Source: JAYZBC01 sp036339375 (lineage in GTDB: Bacteria; Pseudomonadota; Alphaproteobacteria; MPNO01; UBA2964). Taken from it: a stretch of 17,234 nt of DNA. How positions within the stretch are numbered: the first letter of the stretch is position 1; every line of letters begins with the position of its first letter. Under the pieces are notes generated by a model. That model saw nothing but the letters and a program-made list of their open reading frames with translations, made no database searches and had not been told where the DNA came from. This document shows, in pieces, positions 6,876-14,048 of the stretch. The stretch lies in contig JAYZBC010000053.1 of NCBI GenBank assembly GCA_036339375.1, positions 1-17,234 of the forward strand, written 5' to 3'. The position numbers were made by a program, and so were the translations under genes.

Positions 6876-8303
6876 TCATTTTACGGTAGGAGGTCTTTTT
6901 TTGTGCCGCGCCATGAGAAGAGGTATTATCATCAAACATGCGAGAACAGCGAAACCTGCGTTTACGCCATATACCCATTGCATAGCGGGTGCGATCACCT
7001 CTCGGCCAGAATCTTCAGTTAAACCAGCCGCAGACGCTACCATTCCAGAGGTAGCGGCCCCGAACGAAATCCCAATGTTCCGGATCGTTTGGACTGAAGT
7101 ACCCGCCATATGATTTTCTGACTCCGGTACGATCGCTATTATTCGTTGAATGATGGGGTTGTTGGTTGCGCCCAGACCAAGGCCCGTTAATCCGATTCCA
7201 ATAGCGATTATTAATACGGGACCCAAATCTACCGTAAGCGCGATAGAAATGGTGGCCAACAACATAAAGAGTAAACCTGTTACAATTGATGCTGTTTCGA
7301 GGTTTCTAGCCAAGTTTGCAACGACCAACGCACTTGCAGTCCACATTAGCGATTGAATGGCAAATAAATAACCCGCAACAAGAGGTGAAACTCCGTGAAG
7401 CGCCTGGAGGTAATAGGTTGAATAGGTATTAACAATTGCCAAAACAATACTGCCGAGAAACAAAATACCGTAAATAGCCCCAAGCTCTGTTGTTATATCC
7501 GTTGCTCCACGAGGAAACATGTTTCGCTTTGACCGTGTATCAAGGATAAATGTTAGAGTTGCAAAAATAATTGAGAGGACGATGAGTAAGCCTCTTAACC
7601 AATTATTTTCAGTTAAAGATGTGGTACTCATAAGTAAGACCGCAAGGGCCAGGAGCGCCAAACGTTGATAGGGTATAGCGGAAAGACGGCCTTCACCTGG
7701 TTTTCCTTCAACATGTTTCCAAGCAAGGAAAATGAATATAAAAATGAGGGGCAAAAGGCTTAGAAATGCACCTCGCCAAATTAGGTCTTCAGCAAAAATG
7801 GCTCCAAAACCCGGACCACAAAATGTTGCTGTTCCCCAAATCACGGACACCAGGCCCAAGACTTTGCTCCTCAAATGAACCGGGTAGGCTATTGCAATTA
7901 GGCCATATCCGGACGAAGCAACCGCCCCTCCACCTACACCTTGGATCAGGCGAGCGGTTACCAAGGTTGGCATATCTGGGGCTAAGGCAGCTCCCGCAAG
8001 CCCAATTCCGAGTACAAGGCCAGCGCCTGCATAGGCTTGTCGTACACCGAACACTAAACGCAGGGGATTAGCACTTGCGGAGCCAATTATTGCACCCACT
8101 GCAAACAGCGAAAACGCCCAGGTATAAAAATCAACCCCACCAATATCGCGTACTACTGTCGGCAGGATTGTTGCAACGACGAATTGGTTAATTGCAAACA
8201 AACCCATACCTAAAATTAATACTAATGTGAGGGTTCCGAGCCTTCCAGAAAATATCTGTGACCAGTTGTCTTCTTGCGGGTTCGTGTTGTCGGTATCGTT
8301 CAT
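6876..8303 (-). CDS. MFS transporter, DHA2-like (14 segments)
   Basis: Inner-membrane major-facilitator transporter of 475 residues with about 14 hydrophobic segments, as expected for the drug:proton antiporter-2 group. Segment 1 (LGMGLFAINQFVVATILPTV) is typical. The loop and segment 4 region has TARLIQGVGGGAVASSGYG. Segment 5 has an antiporter motif C, WGTATFCGPGFG. The protein ends in a basic cytosolic tail. I use the ATG at 8301-8303, just before segment 1. An in-frame GTG 54 bases upstream would add an 18-residue extension without family support, and neither start has a clear ribosome site. It is divergent from the SDR gene across a 132-base spacer with an inverted repeat, so the two may be co-regulated. 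Efflux of a toxic substrate or intermediate is inferred. Uptake cannot be excluded. Confidence 0.9.
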   Translation of the reverse strand: MNDTDNTNPQEDNWSQIFSGRLGTLTLVLILGMGLFAINQFVVATILPTVVRDIGGVDFYTWAFSLFAVGAIIGSASANPLRLVFGVRQAYAGAGLVLGIGLAGAALAPDMPTLVTARLIQGVGGGAVASSGYGLIAIAYPVHLRSKVLGLVSVIWGTATFCGPGFGAIFAEDLIWRGAFLSLLPLIFIFIFLAWKHVEGKPGEGRLSAIPYQRLALLALAVLLMSTTSLTENNWLRGLLIVLSIIFATLTFILDTRSKRNMFPRGATDITTELGAIYGILFLGSIVLAIVNTYSTYYLQALHGVSPLVAGYLFAIQSLMWTASALVVANLARNLETASIVTGLLFMLLATISIALTVDLGPVLIIAIGIGLTGLGLGATNNPIIQRIIAIVPESENHMAGTSVQTIRNIGISFGAATSGMVASAAGLTEDSGREVIAPAMQWVYGVNAGFAVLACLMIIPLLMARHKKRPPTVK

Positions 8304-8383
8304 CAGATAGTGGGATAGTTTAATTTTGTGAAAATGAAAAGTATATTGGGCGCACACATAGCATTTTTAAAAAATTTAGGTTT

Positions 8384-8409
8384 TAATTTGTGACATATTT
8401 TGCAAATTA
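8384..8409. promoter_or_regulatory. Inverted repeat in the MFS-SDR divergent spacer
   Basis: TAATTTG and CAAATTA form perfect 7-base arms 12 bases apart. The repeat ends 26 bases before the SDR ATG. Position and symmetry fit an operator for a dimeric repressor controlling one or both divergent genes. The arms are AT-rich, so chance cannot be dismissed. No regulator gene adjoins. Confidence 0.3.
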
Positions 8410-8435
8410 GATGAATTTCAGTAAGGAGTATTTTA

Positions 8436-9287
8436 ATGAACGATGCTTCGCCTTTAGATAGGGTCGTGATTATTACGGGCGCAGGAAGTGGCCTTGGGCG
8501 TTCCATGGCTTTGGCACTGGCCGGAGCGGGCTGTTCCATTGCCGCCGTTGATATAAGTGTTGACCGTTTGGGGCAGCTTAAGAAAGAAGCAGAAAATTTA
8601 GCTGGAGAAATTTTATCAGTTTGTCTGGACATAAGCGAAGCAGAAAATTGCATTTCCATTGTTGAAGAAACTGTAAAGAACTTTGAACGTGTTGATGCCG
8701 TGGTTAACAATGCAGGTGTTAGCATTGCTATAATTCACCCAAATTTTCGGCAGGAAAATGTTATGTTCTGGGACGTCCCCGAGGATAAATGGGATACAAT
8801 GTTTAATATAAACGCAAGAGCACCGTTTATTATAGCAAAAACCGCGGTTCCTTACATGATCAAACAAAAGTGGGGACGAATTGTTAATGTAACGACCAGT
8901 CTGGACACTATGATTCGGCCAGCCTGGACCCCCTACGGTCCCTCTAAAGCAGCTTTAGAAGCGGCCTCTGCTAACTGGGCGGGTGATCTAAGGGATAAGG
9001 GGGTTACAGTGAATGTATTGTTACCAGGGGGACCAGCCAACACCAATTTTGTTCCGGGAGTTTCAGAGGCTGAACGCGCTAAACTTGTGCAGCCGGAAGT
9101 GATGGGGGAGCCAATCAAATGGCTGATGTCAAATTCATCTGACGGTATTACTGCACGCCGTTTTATTGCTCATAATTGGGATTTAAATCTGGATCCGCTT
9201 AACGCGGCTCAAAAGGCTTCGTCATCTATTGCCTGGGAAAGTCTTGCGAGGCAGGCAGGGGAAGGTCGAACAACACAATCGGTGTAA
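8436..9287 (+). CDS. Short-chain dehydrogenase/reductase (SDR)
   Basis: Cytosolic NAD(P)-dependent oxidoreductase of 283 residues, classical SDR type. The cofactor motif is TGAGSGLG (14-21), with VDIS at the end of strand 2. The aspartate there (Asp39) points to NAD rather than NADP. NNAG is at 91-94, the conserved Asn at 126, and the catalytic pair YGPSK has Tyr167 and Lys171. Thirteen residues before the Tyr, where Ser is usual, there is Thr154 followed by Ser155, so Thr may do the job. It has an inserted loop at about 100-115 and an unusual C-terminus from about 240. The start is clear: AAGGAG seven bases upstream. It stands alone on the plus strand, divergent from the exporter and convergent with the amidohydrolase. 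A dihydrodiol or alcohol dehydrogenase role in the local catabolism is inferred. Confidence 0.92.
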   Translation: MNDASPLDRVVIITGAGSGLGRSMALALAGAGCSIAAVDISVDRLGQLKKEAENLAGEILSVCLDISEAENCISIVEETVKNFERVDAVVNNAGVSIAIIHPNFRQENVMFWDVPEDKWDTMFNINARAPFIIAKTAVPYMIKQKWGRIVNVTTSLDTMIRPAWTPYGPSKAALEAASANWAGDLRDKGVTVNVLLPGGPANTNFVPGVSEAERAKLVQPEVMGEPIKWLMSNSSDGITARRFIAHNWDLNLDPLNAAQKASSSIAWESLARQAGEGRTTQSV

Positions 9288-9344
9288 TAATTATCAGAAA
9301 AAAAGTTTTTGCACAGAACCTATTGCCAGATAGTTAATTATGCC

Positions 9345-9366
9345 GCTCACTGGAAAGCTAGTGGGC
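9345..9366 (+). terminator. Hairpin between SDR and amidohydrolase genes
   Basis: On the plus strand GCTCACTGG pairs with CTAGTGGGC around an AAAG loop. This gives nine pairs, two of them G-U. The G-U pairs become A/C mismatches on the other strand, so the structure favours the SDR transcript. It lies 58 bases after the SDR stop and overlaps the stop codon of the convergent amidohydrolase gene. There is no T-run after it, so it is at best a partial or 3'-protecting hairpin. Confidence 0.3.
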
Positions 9367-10692
9367 AAGCTCCTTTATTCGCTCTCTGGTATAAACTTCA
9401 TTCCACTGTCGGTAGGAATGCTCCCAATTAAAAGGTGCAAAGTTGCCTGAATTAGAAAAGTCTACCCGATTTCCGTTTAGATAAACGTCTTCTATATTTT
9501 TTGCGTCCTGCAATGTAGTAATATCTTCTAGGGGATTACAATTCACCACTGTAATATCTGCAAAAGCACCTGTTGCTAACCGCCCTACAGAATTTCCCTC
9601 ACGAAGAAGTTTTGAATTTTCGCTTGTAGTACACTTTAATGCCTCGCCAGGAGAAAATCCAAGATATTTAACCATGATTTCTAATTCACGCGCGTGCCAT
9701 TCACCATAAGGCGTGACAGCAAAGCCTGAATCCGAGCCCACCATAAAAGGTATGCCCATTTTGTGTGCTTCAATTAGCATCTCGCAGGCAATCTCAACAT
9801 CATTTCTGTTCATATTAGGTCGCCATTTAAAACATGGGTCAGATTTTCTTGTAAACTCGACTGTGTTTACAAGAAATGTTAACGCCGGCGAAAGCGTGGC
9901 CCCGCTTTTGGAAACCTCCTCTAGTCCCTCTTTATCCATTTCAAAGGCATGAAAAATGATATCAACACCAGCGCGCGCAGAATAAAGGACCGCTTCGCGA
10001 CCGCGTGCGTGAGCAATCGTTTTAACCCCAAGCCGATGGCACTCTTCAACCATTGAATCCAATTCCTTTTGATTGAAGCAGGCCATCAACTCGCCATTCG
10101 AATTCCGATGAAGACCGTCTGCTGTGAATTTTACGAAATCGACCCGGTCCTTCACCTGCATACGAATTTCTTCAATGGCCTCGTCTGTGTTTCGGACAAG
10201 GACCCCCACTGAGCTTTCAGGCACGCCAATCCATGTTGGATACCAATCACCGAGGCCCTGCCGAGCCGTTATTTGTCTTCCCGAACTCGTTATTCTTGGG
10301 CCAACAAACATTCCTGAATTGATTGCATCCCGGACGCTCGTTGAAACGCGATTAGTAGAGGCAGGATCAGCGAGGGAGGTATAGCCAGCTGCCAAAACCT
10401 TTTGTGATGCTAATAAGGCCCGCAAAGCCCGAAATTCTGGCGGGGCATACATATCGACGTCCTCGTTTGCTTGGGCGTTTCCGTAACTCAAATGAACATG
10501 TATGTCGATTAATCCGGGCAATACGAATTTTTGGCTATAATCTATTATTTCATCATTTTTCTGAGGTGGTGGAGCGTTGGAAGACCCGCCCGAAAATACA
10601 ATGCGTTCATTATCAATTATTAAAATTTGGTCTTTTAAAAGTGTATCATTTGTTCCTTCAAACAAATGACCGCACTTTAAATATTTCGCCAT
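9358..10692 (-). CDS. Metal-dependent amidohydrolase (imidazolonepropionase/prolidase-like)
   Basis: Amidohydrolase-superfamily enzyme of 444 residues, without a signal peptide, so cytosolic. A beta-sandwich start (GHLFEGTNDTLLKDQILI) leads into the barrel with a full metal site. HxH is in LIDIHVHL (His65, His67), the bridging, probably carboxylated Lys188 is in VDFVKFTADG, with His228 (TIAHARG), His248 (IIFHAFE) and Asp321 (MVGSDSG). The terminal GAFADITVVNCNPLED segment is typical. Relatives hydrolyse prolyl amides, imidazolones, phenylureas and other amide bonds. I use the ATG at 10690-10692, which gives a 28-base gap to the upstream beta-subunit gene. An upstream TTG start would nearly touch that gene and has no support. 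It is the last gene of the Rieske alpha-beta operon, so it probably frees or processes the oxygenase substrate. The substrate is unknown. Confidence 0.92.
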   Translation of the reverse strand: MAKYLKCGHLFEGTNDTLLKDQILIIDNERIVFSGGSSNAPPPQKNDEIIDYSQKFVLPGLIDIHVHLSYGNAQANEDVDMYAPPEFRALRALLASQKVLAAGYTSLADPASTNRVSTSVRDAINSGMFVGPRITSSGRQITARQGLGDWYPTWIGVPESSVGVLVRNTDEAIEEIRMQVKDRVDFVKFTADGLHRNSNGELMACFNQKELDSMVEECHRLGVKTIAHARGREAVLYSARAGVDIIFHAFEMDKEGLEEVSKSGATLSPALTFLVNTVEFTRKSDPCFKWRPNMNRNDVEIACEMLIEAHKMGIPFMVGSDSGFAVTPYGEWHARELEIMVKYLGFSPGEALKCTTSENSKLLREGNSVGRLATGAFADITVVNCNPLEDITTLQDAKNIEDVYLNGNRVDFSNSGNFAPFNWEHSYRQWNEVYTRERIKELAH

Positions 10693-10720
10693 TGGTTTTC
10701 TCGCTTTCTTTGGGACGTTG

Positions 10721-11218
10721 CTAAAGTGGCAAAGCAATAAGGTTGTTGATTACACTGTGGTCACAAATGACCACTCTTTCTTGAAACAGAAACTTGTCCT
10801 CTTTCTGTACAATTATGTCTTGATATTCCCCTGTACTAAAAACACTCATTGTTCCATTCAACATTGTCCGGGTAACCAAGTAGTTAGACCTTAGGCTCCA
10901 CTCATTTCCCTTTTTACCTATAATTTCTACACAACTGACAATATGTCGATAACGGTGTGGTTCAAATACATTGGCTGTTCGAATGGATACTACTCTATCT
11001 TTAAGCATACCGTGGCTGTCACAAAGTATGATGCTAATTGGAAAACCCCTGTCATAATTATCACGAGTTGTGATTTGGTAGGTACAGGGGTCGGTGAAAA
11101 GGTTTGGCCATTCTTCAAAACGTCCACTGTCAATGATATGTGCATACTTAGCGAGCAACGCTGTTACTTCCCCTGGTATATGCGCGTTGTCCGGGATAAT
11201 TTTCGATACATTCGCCAT
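10721..11218 (-). CDS. Ring-hydroxylating dioxygenase beta subunit
   Basis: A 165-residue NTF2-fold small subunit of a Rieske oxygenase. Visible family features are the first helix and turn (LLAKYAHIIDSGRFEEWPNLF), the first strands (CTYQITTRDNYDRGFPISII), an Arg-rich central stretch (VFEPHRYRHIVSCVEI) and a C-terminal ERVVICDHSVINNLIALPL, in the style of anthranilate/salicylate-type beta subunits (AndAd-like). It probably holds the alpha subunits together in an alpha3beta3 complex and has no cofactor. Its ATG overlaps the alpha-subunit stop codon by one base (TAATG), with GGAAG just upstream. This marks translational coupling and decides the start over a longer in-frame reading into the alpha gene. 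Confidence 0.87.
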   Translation of the reverse strand: MANVSKIIPDNAHIPGEVTALLAKYAHIIDSGRFEEWPNLFTDPCTYQITTRDNYDRGFPISIILCDSHGMLKDRVVSIRTANVFEPHRYRHIVSCVEIIGKKGNEWSLRSNYLVTRTMLNGTMSVFSTGEYQDIIVQKEDKFLFQERVVICDHSVINNLIALPL

Positions 11219-12465
11219 TAGACTTCCATGAGTTCTCGGTAGGCGGTGTAAAAACCTCTTACTCCACATTCAGATGCACGAGAATTGACGATGGTTTCAA
11301 TTGAATCTCCAGCCAGTTCCATTACTGAAGCCTTTTCTTTATCACCTTGTACACCCCGCTGAATCAGGCTGCCAACCATACCATCTTCCATGGAGATATA
11401 GCCTGATGGACCTATTAAATTCCCTTGTTTAAGGCGCATTTTTGTTTGTTCCTCGGTATCATCTGCATACCCTAATACAGTCCAAATCAGTTCTGAACCC
11501 TCTTCACCCCTTGGGATTAGGACACGTGTGGCAATCGTATTGTGTATTTGTTGGATAACGAAATTGGGAAAAGCTGTTTGGATGGCCGTTGTTATTCCGT
11601 CGCCATGCTCATCCCATTGCTCGATAACCGAGGGATCATGTAAACCGAATTTACCCATATCGTCACTACCCGAACGGAATTGTGCTGTGTCATAAACTTC
11701 CCCACCTTGGTCAGTAGCCATTTTTGACCAACTCAGATGATGCCAGCCTTTATGGCCCATCTCGATGGCGCCTTCCATTGTAAAACGATTTAGTTTTAAT
11801 TTAGTTGCCCAAGCATGAAGAATTGTTGCGTGATAGGGATCCGTTGCATTCTCAAAATAGAGTTTCCAGTTTGATGACAAATACTGGCTGTAATAACCAA
11901 GTACACGGAATTCCCGCCCTGCTACACGGTCTAGGTTGTGCATAAGCTCAGGACTGAGGTAGTCACGGAGAGGTTCTGTCTTTTTACTAAAAGTGCCAAA
12001 AATAAGGCCGTTTACTGTATCAACTCTGACCTCCTGCAATCCATGGTCGCTGAAGTTGAATTCCTTGGGTAAGCCTCCTTTACCGTTAATTCCTTTTCCA
12101 AAGGGTACGTTCTTTAAGTTTCCATCCAAGTCATAAAGCCAGTTATGGTATATGCACATTAACTCCTTAATAGTGCCAAAAGGCTCATACAAAAGCATGG
12201 AACCTTTATGCGCACACCTATTTACAAAGGCCGCTACTTTTCCCTGGGCATTCCGGAGAACGATGACGGATGTATCGCCGACTTCCATGAGGCGGTAGTC
12301 CCCAAGATTAGGAATTTCGATTTCTAAACCCAAAAAATGCCAGACTGGACCGCGGAAAATTCGTGCCAGTTCCGCCTGATAAACATCAGGATCTGAGTAA
12401 ATTAAATAGGGTGTTCTTCTAACACCTTCTTCTGGCCAGTCAAATAACGGTGTGTCTGTTAGCAA
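11218..12465 (-). CDS. Ring-hydroxylating dioxygenase alpha subunit, AndAc-like
   Basis: Large subunit, 415 residues, of a two-subunit Rieske oxygenase that adds O2 to an aromatic ring. The Rieske [2Fe-2S] site is CAH-x17-CIYH (Cys84, His86, Cys104, His107). The mononuclear iron site is NATDPYHATILH, with bridging Asp209, His212 and His217. The third ligand is probably Asp361 in GPSGYISMEDG. The N-terminus (FDWPEEGVRRTPYLIYSD) and GLEIEIPNLGDYR resemble the AndAc group of anthranilate/salicylate oxygenases, remembered rather than searched. The substrate is therefore plausibly an amino- or hydroxybenzoate but unproven. It starts with TTG behind a strong AGGAGG. First gene of the operon with the beta subunit and amidohydrolase. 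No ferredoxin or reductase gene accompanies it. Confidence 0.93.
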   Translation of the reverse strand: MLTDTPLFDWPEEGVRRTPYLIYSDPDVYQAELARIFRGPVWHFLGLEIEIPNLGDYRLMEVGDTSVIVLRNAQGKVAAFVNRCAHKGSMLLYEPFGTIKELMCIYHNWLYDLDGNLKNVPFGKGINGKGGLPKEFNFSDHGLQEVRVDTVNGLIFGTFSKKTEPLRDYLSPELMHNLDRVAGREFRVLGYYSQYLSSNWKLYFENATDPYHATILHAWATKLKLNRFTMEGAIEMGHKGWHHLSWSKMATDQGGEVYDTAQFRSGSDDMGKFGLHDPSVIEQWDEHGDGITTAIQTAFPNFVIQQIHNTIATRVLIPRGEEGSELIWTVLGYADDTEEQTKMRLKQGNLIGPSGYISMEDGMVGSLIQRGVQGDKEKASVMELAGDSIETIVNSRASECGVRGFYTAYRELMEV

Positions 12466-12470
12466 TCCAA

Positions 12471-12476
12471 CCTCCT
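12471..12476 (-). promoter_or_regulatory. Strong ribosome binding site fixing a TTG start
   Basis: AGGAGG on the minus strand, five bases before the TTG (12463-12465) of the dioxygenase alpha subunit. It supports that non-ATG start. Confidence 0.7.
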
Positions 12477-12576
12477 ATTTCGAACAAGGCACTTAGTGTT
12501 TAACCCTAATAATCTATAGGAAAAGAAAAAAATTGGAAATCTAAATGCTTTTTTTAAATCAAACTTAGGTTTTATT

Positions 12577-12595
12577 TTTGAACTCATAGCTCAAA
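12577..12595. promoter_or_regulatory. 19-base imperfect palindrome upstream of the dioxygenase operon
   Basis: TTTGAACTCATAGCTCAAA has eight of nine symmetric pairs matching around a central A. It lies 111 bases before the TTG of the alpha subunit. Size and symmetry fit an operator for a dimeric regulator. On the minus strand it can also fold into an 8-pair stem with an ATG loop, but no T-run follows, so a terminator is unlikely. Confidence 0.3.
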
Positions 12596-12610
12596 TAACA
12601 GAAAACGATT

Positions 12611-12814
12611 TTAAATGTTTAGTATTTCTTTACCTGCATATCCTTCGGGTGTCCTTATAAAATTAGCGCGTCTTAACCCATCCCTCATTTCCCACTTTCC
12701 AATTTTGAAGCTGGTGAAAATCACAACAGGCGACCAACAGAAGACTCTGTTATTTTTTTGATTATCGTGTTGCCGTTGGTAAAGATCGACGCGCAAAACG
12801 ACCTGCTTGAGCAT
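12611..12814 (-). CDS. Doubtful small ORF after the MORN gene
   Basis: A 67-codon frame whose ATG directly abuts the MORN gene stop codon (TAAATG). I recognise no family. The product is basic and polar, contains the stretch MRDGLRRANFIRTPEGYAGK, and has no membrane segment or signal peptide. No good ribosome site precedes it. Its right part is less AT-rich than the spacer around it. It could be a real coupled small gene, a decayed gene fragment or chance. Confidence 0.15.
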   Translation of the reverse strand: MLKQVVLRVDLYQRQHDNQKNNRVFCWSPVVIFTSFKIGKWEMRDGLRRANFIRTPEGYAGKEILNI

Positions 12815-13906
12815 TTATGGTTTTGGTTTAATCCTAGGTTCAGCCTGACAATTATCATTCATTTCGCCAAACGGCGTTTTTGTTCGGCACAAATGTGAGT
12901 GAACCAATTGGGTTCCAGTTAGGCTAATGGTTTTTGCTAGATTGGCCATTGTGAAATTTGCTTGGTTTAAAATTGCCCCTGTAAAATTAGCCCCGGTCAA
13001 ATCGGTCCTCGTAAGATCGGCTCCTGTCAAATCTGACCCTGCTAGAAAAGCCCCTTTTAAATTTAGTTTTCTCAGGTTCGCACCCCTTAAATTACATTTT
13101 AGGCAACGATTGATTTCAATAAGCTTTTTTACATTGGCTTTAATACCCGAATGGAAACTTTTACTTAAAATAAACCTATCTTCTTGCCATGTACCCTTTT
13201 GAACTCTGTCTTGGCTGAATTTTAGTACGCCTTGACCGTGTTTTAGACCTTTTTTCCACTCACCAACAAAAGTATCTCCGGTCACAAAGGTTTCTGTTCC
13301 ATTCCCGTGCCTTTTGTTATTTTTCCAATCTCCCTCATATTTATAACCATTAGGGTAAACGAATGTACCTTTTCCACTTTTTTTACCTTCTTTCCAATGA
13401 CCGAAAAATTTTATCCCAGTTGAATAAATAGCGGTTCCGTACCCGTTTCTTTTATCATTTTTATATTCCCCAAAGTATTGATTGCCATTAATAAACGTAT
13501 AAGTCCCTTTACCATTCTTTTTTCCATTTTTAAAAATGCCAACAAATTTTGCGCCATCGGCCCAGGAGAAAGTTCCGTTTCCATCCATTTTGTTGTGCCA
13601 AAAGTCCCCAACATATTTATCGCCATTGGGAAAAATATAGGTTCCTTTTCCGTGCCGATACCCTCGATGAAATACACCAGAATATTTGGTCCCATTAGAA
13701 AATGCATAAGTGCCCTTTCCCTGCGGCACACCCTTTTTCCATTCACCAACATACTTATCACCAGATTTTGAGGTTTTGGAACCAAAACAATCAGTCCAAA
13801 TTGTTTCGCCGTTCTTAGGGCAGTTTTTGTCCGCTAAACTTTCTTTTGGGCTATTTACCAAAGAAACTACAATAAAAATTATCAGGAATTGAAGGTATGT
13901 TTTCAT
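12815..13906 (-). CDS. Secreted MORN-repeat and pentapeptide-repeat fusion protein
   Basis: A 363-residue exported repeat protein. Residues 1-25 are a Sec signal peptide (MKTYLQFLIIFIVVSL core, likely cut after SLA). Residues 49-232 are eight contiguous 23-residue MORN repeats of the form G-x-K/Y-x-G-x-W-K-x-G-K-x-x-G-K-G-T-Y. A linker follows. Residues 268-333 are pentapeptide repeats (A/N-L/F-x-x-A form, for example LTGADLTRTDLTGANF). The end is LCRTKTPFGEMNDNC, a cysteine-bounded cap often seen after pentapeptide repeats. I use the ATG at 13904-13906 because it starts the signal peptide. A TTG 60 bases upstream would bury it. MORN repeats usually mediate protein or membrane-lipid contact. 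A periplasmic or surface scaffold role is inferred. It is not evidently part of the flanking catabolic operons. Confidence 0.9.
   Translation of the reverse strand: MKTYLQFLIIFIVVSLVNSPKESLADKNCPKNGETIWTDCFGSKTSKSGDKYVGEWKKGVPQGKGTYAFSNGTKYSGVFHRGYRHGKGTYIFPNGDKYVGDFWHNKMDGNGTFSWADGAKFVGIFKNGKKNGKGTYTFINGNQYFGEYKNDKRNGYGTAIYSTGIKFFGHWKEGKKSGKGTFVYPNGYKYEGDWKNNKRHGNGTETFVTGDTFVGEWKKGLKHGQGVLKFSQDRVQKGTWQEDRFILSKSFHSGIKANVKKLIEINRCLKCNLRGANLRKLNLKGAFLAGSDLTGADLTRTDLTGANFTGAILNQANFTMANLAKTISLTGTQLVHSHLCRTKTPFGEMNDNCQAEPRIKPKP
12908..13099 (-). repeat. Pentapeptide-repeat coding segment
   Basis: Fifteen-base coding period giving about 13 consecutive A/N-L/F-x-x-x units inside the MORN protein gene, predicted to form a right-handed beta helix. 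Confidence 0.8.
13211..13762 (-). repeat. Eight tandem MORN repeats (69-base coding period)
   Basis: Eight end-to-end units of exactly 23 codons without insertions. Each begins with Gly at the G-x-K-Y/F position and carries G-K/N/Y/Q-G-T/V near position 15-18. Units differ from one another at many positions, so this is an old array, not recent slippage. Confidence 0.88.
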
Positions 13907-14048
13907 TCTAAAATCATGGCAGACATTTGTTTTATTAGGGAGTCCCAATTTTGTTTTTATTACCAATCATTTAGTTTCATCGATTCTAAATTTTAAAAAG
14001 GTATAAAAATTTTAACGATATTGTTACTATGCTTTAAAAATTTAATAA

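Larger units (their letters stand above)
12466..12814. other. 349-base spacer between dioxygenase and MORN genes
   Basis: No secure gene. It holds the leader of the AndAc-like operon on the minus strand, the palindrome at 12577-12595, AT-rich runs, and a doubtful 67-codon reading frame next to the MORN gene. No tRNA-like or insertion-sequence structure was seen. Confidence 0.5.

Noticed and set aside
8304..8357. N-terminal extension of the MFS gene from a GTG
   Set aside because: No ribosome site, and the added residues precede the normal family start. The ATG at 8303 fits membrane segment 1.
11219..11269. Longer start for the dioxygenase beta subunit inside the alpha gene
   Set aside because: The TAATG junction with a ribosome site just upstream is the typical coupled start. 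The extra residues are alpha-gene sequence in another frame.
13211..13762. Tandem repeats as a possible CRISPR array
   Set aside because: Period is 69 bases, units are coding and diverged, and there are no identical repeats with unique spacers.
13411..13785. Minus-strand frame with 23-residue periodicity inside the MORN gene
   Set aside because: The period is imposed by the 69-base MORN repeats read in another frame. It has no signal peptide or recognisable fold.
13907..13966. N-terminal extension of the MORN gene from a TTG
   Set aside because: It would put 20 polar residues ahead of a clear signal peptide.
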